Source of the DNA: Deltaproteobacteria bacterium UBA7527
GTDB lineage: Bacteria; Desulfobacterota; Syntrophorhabdia; Syntrophorhabdales; Syntrophorhabdaceae
Assembly: GCA_002478225.1 (NCBI GenBank)
Contig: DLMV01000013.1
Coordinates: 41,296 to 51,911 of the forward strand
Length of the DNA stretch: 10,616 nt
Direction: 5' to 3'
Part shown: positions 1 to 6,498 of the stretch, piece by piece
How positions within the stretch are numbered: position 1 is the first letter of the stretch
Layout: every line of letters begins with the position of its first letter
Program-made: the position numbers and the translations under genes
Notes under the pieces: generated by a model
What the model was told of the DNA's origin: nothing
The model's input: the letters and a program-made list of their open reading frames with translations, nothing else
Databases searched by the model: none

Positions 1-2184
1 CTGCGCCTTCGGGTCGGACTGCAGGTTCAGGGCGTAGATCCTCTCCTTTGCCTCTGCAAGCTCCTGCGCGTACCGGTCCTTTTCGGCGAGGTATTTCTTG
101 AGACGGTCCATATACTCCATCGCGTATTTGAGGATCTCGTTCAACCGGTAGGAGCTGTTGCTCTCGTTGGCGATCTTCCGCTTTATGCCCTCGATATAAC
201 CTATCACTGCCGCCCCGTTGTCTCCCCACGCGGGGAACTTCATCTTCGGCAGTCCAAGGTAACCGCTGTCGATCTTCATGTTCTGGAGGCCGTTCAGGAG
301 CTGCTTCGTGCCCTCTGCCGTGTTATTATAATTAGCAGGGACGTTTACCGGAGGCGGATAAACAGGGTACGTAGGATACGAGACAGGGATCCTGTTGTTC
401 ACTGCCGCCAGCTTGTCCAGAGCGTCCTTCTTCAATTTCTCAACATCAGCATATTGTGCACGTTTTTCATCGGTAAGCTTGCCGATTGCCTTTACAAGGG
501 CATAATATTGCTGTTCCGCACTTTTTACGTAGATCTCCCGTTTCTGGTTGTAGTTTCCTGTTTCCTTTATAAGGTCTTGCATCTGTTTTTGTTTTTCCGC
601 TCCCAGCTTACGAAGCGCTTCATTGTATGCGCTTATGCAACTATTATATACACGCTCGGCATCTGTCCTCTGCTGAGGGGTTCTCGCCGACGTGACCGCA
701 TTCCAATCGCAGGTAGCTTTTACCGTCTGGCTCTCAATAGCCTGAACGCTAGACTTGTACTGTGGGTGATTATTTCCGGGAGGGTTATCTTTAGCAAACT
801 GCTCCAGAAAGGCTTGCCACTTCCTGGCGGCATCTTGCGTTAAGTCTTTCGCCCGTACCTCTGCTTCCTGAACGGTTTTTGTCTGACGGATCTGCAGGTC
901 CGCTTCATCCATCCCGATCAGATTTAATCGTGTGGCATTAAACGATAACGAGGAAGGATACCCGGCGCTTGTTTGAGCAAATTCATTCTCAAGCGTCTTT
1001 GGTATATCTTTCAGCGCCTTCGCCACATCGTTCCAGGACTGCTTGAGCGCTGCCTTCACTTCCTTTTTCTTCTGGCCTATCGGTCCAGTGTCGGGGAGGA
1101 TCCTCACGTAGGCCCTCACGAAATACCCTATTCTGTCACGAATATCATACAGGCTGTCCCACTTTTTATCCTTTTTCGCGCCGGCGATCGCCTGCGGCAC
1201 CTGCTTCGCGTACGCATCGATCTCCGGGAGCCTCTTCATCGCCTCTTCAACGCTTACGGTGTAATTTACGAACTCGGGGGTGATCTTCTTGGAGGCCTTC
1301 TGGATCTCAAAGAATGCCTTCCGCATGATCACTTCGCTCTCTGCTGCCCTTGCGTAGTCGTTCAGCCGCTTCAGAAGGCCGGCGATCCACGTCTCTATCT
1401 CCTGCCTGTTCTTGAGCACCTCGGCCTGTGCGGCCGTGTCAGAGCCCCTCCCGCCGTCAACTGCCGTAATGTTGAGCCACTCCCAGGTGGACGGCTCGGG
1501 GAACTCCTTCCCAAGTTCTTCCGATACGTATGCCTTGAGCCTGTTGCGCCAGCTCGTATCCTGCACCACCTTGCGGAACACGTATTCCACCGACTGCTTG
1601 GTCACGGGGATCGGGTCGCTCTTGTCCCCGAGCTGTCTGCCCGTCTTCGGCTTCAGCACCGGGTCGGTCTCAATGGCGCCGTACAGCGATTCTATGTCGC
1701 GGGCGATCCGCGTGGACTCTACCTGTGCGTAGGATTCCTTTGTGATGGAATAGGCCGTCAGCGCCAGCTGAAAGGTAGCCGTGGAGAGACCGAGGTACTT
1801 CAGGTAGGCCTGGCCGGACGATTCCCAGCCGGCGACCTCTGCCATGATGGCCAGGATCGATTCCTCGCCTGCGCCGTACATGTCGCCTGAGGCCGCCTTC
1901 CTCGTCGCGCTGCCGACCGTTCCGGCGAACCCGGCGATCTTATTTATCTTGTCAATATACGGTTCAAGGCGCTGGCCTCCTTTCAATGCGTCGAAGGCGA
2001 TCCCGTAGCCTGTGCTGTAGAGAGAGGCCACGGAGCCGTACATGGATTCATACACTTCATCTTCATCGGCGGCGCTAACCACAGGCATAGCCAGCATGCA
2101 GAGAATGAGGAAGAACGCGTAAAGCTTCATGGCGCACCCCCGTGTGAATCGATCTTTGTTTGATCTAACAGACTTCTCTTTCAT
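1..2184 (-). CDS. Exported helical protein of unknown function (3' end beyond window)
   Basis: An uninterrupted frame of 728 codons runs off the left edge, so the C-terminus is missing. I do not recognise the family. With the chosen start, residues 19-38 form a signal peptide: a Lys after an internal Met, a hydrophobic core (FFLILCMLAM), then VSA|AD as a likely signal peptidase I site. No lipobox is present, so a soluble periplasmic or secreted protein is expected. The visible mature part is rich in Lys, Glu, Ala and Gln and looks mainly helical. Coiled-coil-like stretches lie near residues 520-595 and 670-720, separated by a Pro/Tyr-rich linker near 597-615. Only two Cys occur after the signal peptide, C492 and C516. 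The start at 2184 (ATG) has a clear AAGGAG ten bases upstream; the in-frame ATG at 2130 gives a more standard signal peptide but only a weak GGGG upstream. The coding strand is certain; the function is not. Confidence 0.85.
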   Translation of the reverse strand, partial: MKEKSVRSNKDRFTRGCAMKLYAFFLILCMLAMPVVSAADEDEVYESMYGSVASLYSTGYGIAFDALKGGQRLEPYIDKINKIAGFAGTVGSATRKAASGDMYGAGEESILAIMAEVAGWESSGQAYLKYLGLSTATFQLALTAYSITKESYAQVESTRIARDIESLYGAIETDPVLKPKTGRQLGDKSDPIPVTKQSVEYVFRKVVQDTSWRNRLKAYVSEELGKEFPEPSTWEWLNITAVDGGRGSDTAAQAEVLKNRQEIETWIAGLLKRLNDYARAAESEVIMRKAFFEIQKASKKITPEFVNYTVSVEEAMKRLPEIDAYAKQVPQAIAGAKKDKKWDSLYDIRDRIGYFVRAYVRILPDTGPIGQKKKEVKAALKQSWNDVAKALKDIPKTLENEFAQTSAGYPSSLSFNATRLNLIGMDEADLQIRQTKTVQEAEVRAKDLTQDAARKWQAFLEQFAKDNPPGNNHPQYKSSVQAIESQTVKATCDWNAVTSARTPQQRTDAERVYNSCISAYNEALRKLGAEKQKQMQDLIKETGNYNQKREIYVKSAEQQYYALVKAIGKLTDEKRAQYADVEKLKKDALDKLAAVNNRIPVSYPTYPVYPPPVNVPANYNNTAEGTKQLLNGLQNMKIDSGYLGLPKMKFPAWGDNGAAVIGYIEGIKRKIANESNSSYRLNEILKYAMEYMDRLKKYLAEKDRYAQELAEAKERIYALNLQSDPKAQ

Positions 2185-2311
2185 ATGTATCACACTCCTT
2201 TGTAAAAAATTACCGGGTCAAGGAAGCGATAGCCGTCACCTTGGTCTCTATATTTATGTATGAACCTTGGGTGAACCGACGATCTTCAACGATACATCGA
2301 CTCTGACTGGT

Positions 2312-2335
2312 ATATGTTTTCATATGTTTAACATA
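2312..2335. promoter_or_regulatory. Operator-like repeat: ATATGTTT twice plus TATGTT-T-AACATA dyad
   Basis: ATATGTTT occurs at 2312-2319 and again at 2322-2329, a spacing of 10 bases or about one helical turn. The second copy is the left half of a perfect 13-base palindrome at 2323-2335 centred on T2329. A third partial match (TATGTTTT) begins at 2339. The position between two divergent genes suits a transcription factor site, but the sequence is AT-rich and chance cannot be excluded. No regulator is assigned. Confidence 0.3.
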
Positions 2336-2379
2336 AGGTATGTTTTTTTGGCAACCAAAAATATCAATATAATTCTAAA

Positions 2380-2408
2380 TTGATTTTTTTTAGTAAACCC
2401 ATTATAGT
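2380..2408 (+). promoter_or_regulatory. Candidate sigma70-like promoter of the ferredoxin-pyr operon
   Basis: TTGATT (2380-2385) and TATAGT (2403-2408) are separated by exactly 17 bases. Transcription would start near 2415-2418, at or just past the ATG at 2412, which would make the mRNA leaderless and favour the GTG at 2418. A perfect TATAAT also occurs at 2368-2373 and would give a leader of about 30 bases, but its best upstream box (TTGGCA, 2348-2353) is only 14 bases away. Either could be used. Confidence 0.4.
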
Positions 2409-2411
2409 AGT

Positions 2412-2597
2412 ATGAAAGTGCGGCCTTACATCTCACAAGAAACCTGCAACAGATGTAGGGAGTGTATTCGCATATGCCCATACGATGTATTTGCCGATGA
2501 CAACGGCACTGTTAGAATATCGCGGCCTGAGGATTGTGTGGAATGCACATCATGCATAGACAACTGCCCCGTACAGGCCATATACATGGATGATTGA
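2412..2597 (+). CDS. 2[4Fe-4S] ferredoxin-like protein
   Basis: This small cytoplasmic protein of 61 residues probably carries electrons at low potential. It has two complete CxxCxxCxxxCP cluster motifs: C12, C15, C18, C22 and C42, C45, C48, C52, each followed by Pro. This is the classic bacterial 2[4Fe-4S] ferredoxin fold, and nothing else is attached. An in-frame stop lies directly before the ATG (2409-2411), so the start is either ATG 2412 or GTG 2418; no Shine-Dalgarno sequence precedes either. Its TGA overlaps the pyrR ATG by one base (TGATG), so the two are probably translationally coupled. A ferredoxin heading a pyrimidine operon is unusual. It might serve an electron step near dihydroorotate oxidation, but no pyrD or pyrK is in view and that is speculation. 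Confidence 0.9.
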   Translation: MKVRPYISQETCNRCRECIRICPYDVFADDNGTVRISRPEDCVECTSCIDNCPVQAIYMDD

Positions 2598-3127
2598 TGA
2601 AGAACAAGGTGCTCCTCGATAAAAAGGCGGTTGAGCGGACCGTGACAAGGATGACGCACGAGATCCTTGAGAAGAACCAGGGCTGCGCATCGTTAAGCCT
2701 CATCGGGATCAGGACAAGGGGGATCTACCTGGCGAACAGGCTTCAGAAGAAGATAGAGGCGATCGAAGGGACAACCCTTCCCGTCGGCATCCTCGACATC
2801 ACGATGTACCGGGACGATATCAGCAAGCTCAAATCGCTGGTCATCAAAAGGACCGACATACCATTCGATGTGAACAACGGCACCATTATCCTCATCGACG
2901 ACGTGATGCACACAGGGAGAACGACGAGGGCTGCCATCGACGCGATCATGGACCTCGGAAGGCCCAAGAAGATCCAGCTTGCCGTCCTCGTCGACAGGGG
3001 CGAACGGGAACTCCCGATACATCCTGATTATGCCGGCATCCACTACACGGCGAACCCCGAGGAAGAGGTGCTTGTAAGGCTCCACGAGGTAGACGGAAAA
3101 GATGAAGTCGTTATTGTGAGACCATAG
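2597..3127 (+). CDS. pyrR: PyrR: pyrimidine operon regulator / uracil phosphoribosyltransferase
   Basis: A type I phosphoribosyltransferase-fold protein of 176 residues, normal length for PyrR. In Gram-positive bacteria PyrR binds pyr mRNA in response to UMP/UTP versus PRPP and also has weak uracil phosphoribosyltransferase activity. The PRPP-binding loop is clear at residues 97-110 (IILIDDVMHTGRTT). Also family-typical are the N-terminal GIRTRG segment (37-42), DITMYRDD (67-74) and VDRGERELPIHPDYAG (132-147). The ATG at 2597 overlaps the ferredoxin TGA; a TTG one codon upstream is possible but less likely. There is no good Shine-Dalgarno sequence, which supports coupling. Its stop TAG abuts the pyrB ATG with no gap. 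No PyrR-binding attenuator was seen upstream of the operon, so its regulatory target is unclear here. Confidence 0.93.
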   Translation: MKNKVLLDKKAVERTVTRMTHEILEKNQGCASLSLIGIRTRGIYLANRLQKKIEAIEGTTLPVGILDITMYRDDISKLKSLVIKRTDIPFDVNNGTIILIDDVMHTGRTTRAAIDAIMDLGRPKKIQLAVLVDRGERELPIHPDYAGIHYTANPEEEVLVRLHEVDGKDEVVIVRP

Positions 3128-4051
3128 ATGAACTGGGATAAAAAAGATCTTCTCGGGATCAAGGAGCTTTCAAAGGAGGAGATCTTGCTTGTCCTTGACA
3201 CCGCAGAATCCTTCAAAGACATATCGAAGAGAGAGATCAAAAAGGTACCGACGCTCAGGGGCAAGACCGTGATTACGCTCTTTTACGAGCCGAGCACCAG
3301 GACACGGACATCCTTTGAGATAGCGGCAAAACGGCTGAGCGCCGACACGATCAATATCTCCTCAAGCACGAGCAGCTCCGTGAAAGGCGAGACGCTCAAG
3401 GACACTGCGAGGAACCTTGAATCCATGAGGCCCGATGCGATAGTCATCAGGCACAGCATGCCGGGGGCGCCCCACATGCTTGCCAGGATACTCGACTCCT
3501 CGGTGATCAACGGCGGCGACGGCGCCCATGAGCACCCCACACAGGCGCTCCTTGACCTCTTCACCATCCGAGAGAAGAAAGGCCGTGTGGACGGCCTCAA
3601 GGTTGTCATTATCGGCGATATCGCCCACAGCAGGGTAGCGCGGTCTAATTTTTTTATTCTCCGCCATTTCGATACAGAGATCATCTGTTCAGGTCCGCCA
3701 ACTATGATCCCCCCTGATATAGAGAGCCTCGGGGTAAGGACAGAATACGACATGAACAAGGCGGTGCATGGTGCGGATGTCATCATGATGCTCCGCATCC
3801 AGAAAGAGAGGGGCGGGATATCCTTCATCCCTTCCGTTAAGGAATATGCAACGCTCTACGGGCTGCGGAAAGAACACATTGAGAAGGCAAAGAAGGACGT
3901 CATCATCATGCATCCCGGCCCGATGAACAGGGGCATCGAGATCGCCGACGAGGTCGCCGATGGTCCTTATTCCGTTATCCTCGACCAGGTTGAGAATGGT
4001 TTGGCGGTAAGGATGGCCATCCTCTATCTCCTCATAGGGAGGGAAGCATGA
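3128..4051 (+). CDS. pyrB: Aspartate carbamoyltransferase catalytic subunit
   Basis: Condenses carbamoyl phosphate with L-aspartate to N-carbamoyl-L-aspartate, the first committed step of UMP synthesis, in the cytoplasm. The 307 residues match the usual catalytic chain. The carbamoyl-phosphate loop is YEPSTRTRTSFE (53-64; S56, T57, R58, T59). The mobile loop holds S82 and K86 (SVKGET), equivalent to S80/K84 of the E. coli enzyme. HEHPTQALLDLF (134-145) supplies H136 and Q139. R169, R223 and Q225 match the aspartate-binding residues, and HPGPMNRGIEI (262-272) is the Bacillus-type version of the E. coli HPLPR loop. No pyrI regulatory chain follows, so a simple trimer is likely. Zero spacing to pyrR and a 4-base ATGA overlap with pyrC indicate one transcript. 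Confidence 0.97.
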   Translation: MNWDKKDLLGIKELSKEEILLVLDTAESFKDISKREIKKVPTLRGKTVITLFYEPSTRTRTSFEIAAKRLSADTINISSSTSSSVKGETLKDTARNLESMRPDAIVIRHSMPGAPHMLARILDSSVINGGDGAHEHPTQALLDLFTIREKKGRVDGLKVVIIGDIAHSRVARSNFFILRHFDTEIICSGPPTMIPPDIESLGVRTEYDMNKAVHGADVIMMLRIQKERGGISFIPSVKEYATLYGLRKEHIEKAKKDVIIMHPGPMNRGIEIADEVADGPYSVILDQVENGLAVRMAILYLLIGREA

Positions 4052-5340
4052 AGGTCCTCATCAGGGGAGGAAGGCTCGTTGACCCCGGTCAGGAGATCGA
4101 TGCAAAACTCGATATCCTCGTCAACGGGAACATCGTTGAAAAGATCGACAAGAACATCCCGGAAAAGGGATCCGCTGCCAAAGTAATTGATGCCGCGGGC
4201 CACATCGTCGCGCCGGGGCTCATCGATGTCCATGCCCATCTGAGGGAGCCCGGCTACGAATACAAGGAGACCATCAGGACAGGAACGATGGCGGCGGCCA
4301 GCGGAGGGTTCACCTCTGTGGTATGCATGGCGAACACAGACCCCGTGAACGACAACAAGAGCGTGACAGAATACATCGTAAAGATGGCGAGGCTGGAGGG
4401 GGTTTGCCGCGTATTGCCCTGCGGCGCCATCTCAAAGGGACTGAAAGGCGAAGAGCTCTCGGACATCGGCGAGATGTATGAGGCAGGCATTGTCGCCCTT
4501 TCTGACGACGGGAAGTCGGTTAAGAATGCAGGGCTTTTGAGAAAGGCATTCGAATATGCGCTGCTCTTCAATATTCCCGTCATATCCCACTGCGAGGACG
4601 ATACCCTTTCCGGGGGTTTTGTCCATGAAGGTCTTGCGTCCGTGAAAAGCGGCCTTGACGCGATCCCGTCCATCGCAGAAGAGGTCATTGTGCAGCGTGA
4701 CATCGCCATAGCACGATACGTCAATGCGCCGATACACCTGACCCATATCTCTGCGCAGGGGAGCATCGAGGCTATCGCAGCAGCAAAGAAACGGTATAAG
4801 AAGGTCACCTGCGATACCTGCCCCCATTATTTCAGCCTTACCGATGAGGCGACGCTCGGCTTTGATACCAATACGAAGGTTAACCCGCCGCTGCGTTCCC
4901 GGAAAGACGTGGACGCCGTCAAAGAGGCGCTGTTAAACAACACCATTGATATCATTGCCACTGACCACGCTCCCCATGAGCTTACCTCAAAGGATGTGGA
5001 ATTCAATCTCGCGACCTTCGGGATCTCCGGCCTGGAGACGGCATTTGCCCTGTCCCTTGCCCTCGTCCATGATGGTGTCCTGACCTTGAAGGAGCTTCTC
5101 AGGAAATTTACCGTCAACCCTGCCAGACTTCTCAACATCCCATACGGCACCCTGGCGCCGGGCAGCGCCGCGGACCTTATCGTCTTTAACCCCGGCATCG
5201 AATGGACCGTCGATGCGGGACAGTTCCTTTCGAAAGGCAGGAACACGCCCTTTGGCGGATGGAAACTGAAGGGAAAGAACCTCTTGACCATCGCAGACGG
5301 CAGGATCATATACAAAGACCCGCTGTTCAAAAAAGCATAA
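4048..5340 (+). CDS. pyrC: Dihydroorotase (type I)
   Basis: A zinc amidohydrolase that cyclises N-carbamoyl-L-aspartate to L-dihydroorotate, the third step of UMP synthesis. The 430 residues fit the long class I dihydroorotase, like those of Bacillus and Aquifex rather than the shorter E. coli enzyme. Metal and substrate residues are present: DVHAHLREPG (60-69; H62, H64, R66), LSDDG (151-155; the metal Asp), HCED (181-184; H181), HLTHIS (230-235; H233) and ATDHAPH (304-310; catalytic D306). The C-terminal segment GSAADLIVFNP and GWKLKG is the usual small beta domain. The ATG overlaps the pyrB stop (ATGA), with a good GGGAGG ribosome site four to five bases upstream. In Aquifex the corresponding protein needs PyrB for full activity, so a PyrB-PyrC complex is plausible here. 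Confidence 0.96.
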   Translation: MKVLIRGGRLVDPGQEIDAKLDILVNGNIVEKIDKNIPEKGSAAKVIDAAGHIVAPGLIDVHAHLREPGYEYKETIRTGTMAAASGGFTSVVCMANTDPVNDNKSVTEYIVKMARLEGVCRVLPCGAISKGLKGEELSDIGEMYEAGIVALSDDGKSVKNAGLLRKAFEYALLFNIPVISHCEDDTLSGGFVHEGLASVKSGLDAIPSIAEEVIVQRDIAIARYVNAPIHLTHISAQGSIEAIAAAKKRYKKVTCDTCPHYFSLTDEATLGFDTNTKVNPPLRSRKDVDAVKEALLNNTIDIIATDHAPHELTSKDVEFNLATFGISGLETAFALSLALVHDGVLTLKELLRKFTVNPARLLNIPYGTLAPGSAADLIVFNPGIEWTVDAGQFLSKGRNTPFGGWKLKGKNLLTIADGRIIYKDPLFKKA

Positions 5341-5346
5341 GAACAA

Positions 5347-5402
5347 GCTCACGGCTGATGGCTCATAGCTCCTGGATGCTGGATGCTGGATGCTGGATAC
5401 CC
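5347..5402. repeat. Heptamer array A: eight 7-base units (GCTCATA and GATGCTG types)
   Basis: Eight consecutive 7-base units fill almost all of the gap between the convergent pyrC and ribF 3' ends. The first four are variants of GCTCATA and GCTGATG; the next three are identical GATGCTG copies (5375-5395), followed by a degenerate unit. No intrinsic terminator with a U run is visible, so the array may be all that separates the two genes. The same two unit families recur at 7579-7606 and 8544-8564. Confidence 0.8.
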
Positions 5403-5407
5403 GTCTA

Positions 5408-6331
5408 TCAATCATCAAAGTATTCTCTCGCCGTTTCCACATCCTTCGCTATGCGGTTCTGCAATTCCTCAACGCTCGGGAACTTCATCTCAGCGCGTAT
5501 CCGTTTATGAAAGTAGAGGTAGACATCTTTTCCATAGATGTCTTCGGAAAAACCAAGAATAAATGTTTCTACTGTCAGCTCCCGGTCATCGTCAAATGTC
5601 GGGTTATATCCGATGTTCGTCACTGAAGGATATCGTTTCCCGCTGACCTCCGTTTCAGTTATGTAAACCCCTTCCTTCGGGACAAGTTCGAAAACAGTCG
5701 CAAGGTTAATGGTCGGAAAGCCGATCTCCCTGCCCCTGCTGTCCCCCTGGACCACAACGCCGCCGATCATATGCGGTCTCTCCAACAGCTTTTTTGCTTT
5801 ATCGACATCTCCTGCGGCGATAAGCTTCCTGATCCTGTTGCTCCCCACCTTTTCGCCGTCAACATTCACAGCGTCAACAACCCTGAGGTAAAGATCGTAA
5901 TCCTCAGCAAATCCCCGGAGCATCCTGATGTCACCTGCACCGTCTTTTCCGAACCTGAAATCATACCCGACGACAACGCCTGCCACGCCTATCTTATCAA
6001 CCAGCACCTCTTTGATGAACCTCGCTGCATCAATTCCCCTGAACTCCTCATTGAAGGGAACAATGATCAGCACATCGATACCGGCCTCCTCAATGAGTTT
6101 TTTCTTTACATAGAGCGGCGTGATGATACGCGTATATTTTTCCGGTCTCAGGACGCTCATCGGGTGCGGGTGAAAGGTCATAAGCATCGAGGTCCCTGAC
6201 AGTTCCTTCGCCTTTTGTTTCACATATTCAATGATCTTCCTGTGACCTACGTGTATCCCGTCGTAATTGCCGATGGTAAGCACCGGGCTCGGAAATCTCT
6301 CCGGGATATCGAGAGATTCAAAAATTTTCAC
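5408..6331 (-). CDS. ribF: Bifunctional riboflavin kinase / FAD synthetase
   Basis: Phosphorylates riboflavin to FMN and adenylylates FMN to FAD, in the cytoplasm. The 307 residues match bacterial RibF. The N-terminal adenylyltransferase domain (about 1-175) has GNYDGIHVGH (21-30), FHPHP (53-57) and GSNRIR (163-168), where the family norm is SSTRIR. The C-terminal kinase domain (about 187-303) has GDSRGREIGFPTIN (196-209), NIGYNPTF (239-246) and VETFIL (254-259) with the likely catalytic Glu. The start is GTG, preceded by AGAGG five bases upstream. The gene is head-to-head with the tRNA-Leu gene: its start lies inside the tRNA promoter region, so expression of the two may interfere. It converges on pyrC with only a heptamer array between. 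Confidence 0.95.
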   Translation of the reverse strand: MKIFESLDIPERFPSPVLTIGNYDGIHVGHRKIIEYVKQKAKELSGTSMLMTFHPHPMSVLRPEKYTRIITPLYVKKKLIEEAGIDVLIIVPFNEEFRGIDAARFIKEVLVDKIGVAGVVVGYDFRFGKDGAGDIRMLRGFAEDYDLYLRVVDAVNVDGEKVGSNRIRKLIAAGDVDKAKKLLERPHMIGGVVVQGDSRGREIGFPTINLATVFELVPKEGVYITETEVSGKRYPSVTNIGYNPTFDDDRELTVETFILGFSEDIYGKDVYLYFHKRIRAEMKFPSVEELQNRIAKDVETAREYFDD

Positions 6332-6340
6332 TGTCGCCTC

Positions 6341-6367
6341 TTGACTTATCAGGAGTATCCATATACT
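6341..6367 (+). promoter_or_regulatory. Candidate promoter of tRNA-Leu
   Basis: TTGACT (6341-6346) and TATACT (6362-6367) match sigma70 boxes closely, though the 15-base spacing is short; reading the -10 as TACTTT (6364-6369) restores 17 bases. Transcription would start near 6375, about eight bases before the mature tRNA 5' end at 6383. The -35 box lies only ten bases from the divergent ribF GTG. Confidence 0.5.
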
Positions 6368-6382
6368 TTATTAGCCGATAGT

Positions 6383-6467
6383 GCCGAAGTGGCGGAATTG
6401 GCAGACGCGCTAGATTCAGGGTCTAGTGGGCTTTAAGCCTGTGTGGGTTCAAGTCCCGTCTTCGGCA
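6383..6467 (+). tRNA. tRNA-Leu (anticodon CAG)
   Basis: A class II tRNA of 85 bases read by eye. Acceptor stem GCCGAAG (6383-6389) pairs perfectly with CTTCGGC (6460-6466), and A6467 is the discriminator base. The anticodon stem CTAGA/TCTAG encloses loop TTCAGGG with anticodon CAG, reading CUG. A long variable arm (GGGC, TTTA, AGCC) is typical of leucine tRNAs, and the T loop is TTCAAGT. The 3' CCA is not encoded. A run of T bases with one C interruption follows at once and may end transcription. Confidence 0.97.
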
Positions 6468-6498
6468 TTTTTCTTTTTATTATAATATATTATACATA

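Larger units (their letters stand above)
2185..2411. other. Divergent intergenic region between exported-protein gene and pyr operon
   Basis: This non-coding, AT-rich stretch carries the control region for both divergent genes. It contains the AAGGAG ribosome site of the minus-strand gene (just above 2184), an ATATGTTT direct repeat with an overlapping dyad at 2312-2335, and candidate plus-strand promoter boxes at 2368-2373 and 2380-2408. On the minus strand, a TTCACC and TATAGA pair with 17-base spacing can be read near 2240-2270 but is weak. No small gene is evident. Confidence 0.6.

Noticed and set aside
454..843. A 129-codon plus-strand open frame
   Set aside because: Same kind of antisense shadow of the exported-protein gene; no ribosome site or family resemblance.
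973..1890. A 305-codon plus-strand open frame antisense to the exported-protein gene
   Set aside because: It is codon-aligned with the real gene on the other strand and reads as Leu/Arg/His-rich sequence with no motif; the minus frame has a signal peptide and ribosome site.
2185..2411. PyrR-type attenuator upstream of the pyr operon
   Set aside because: No AGNCC...GAGAGG-like binding loop and no terminator/antiterminator pair could be found, and the predicted leader is very short or absent.
5347..5402. CRISPR array
   Set aside because: Units are 7 bases with no spacers; this is a tandem repeat.
6481..6494. Perfect palindrome TATAATATATTATA as a shared terminator or operator
   Set aside because: It is pure A/T in an AT-rich gap and too unstable to act as a terminator hairpin; chance is likely.
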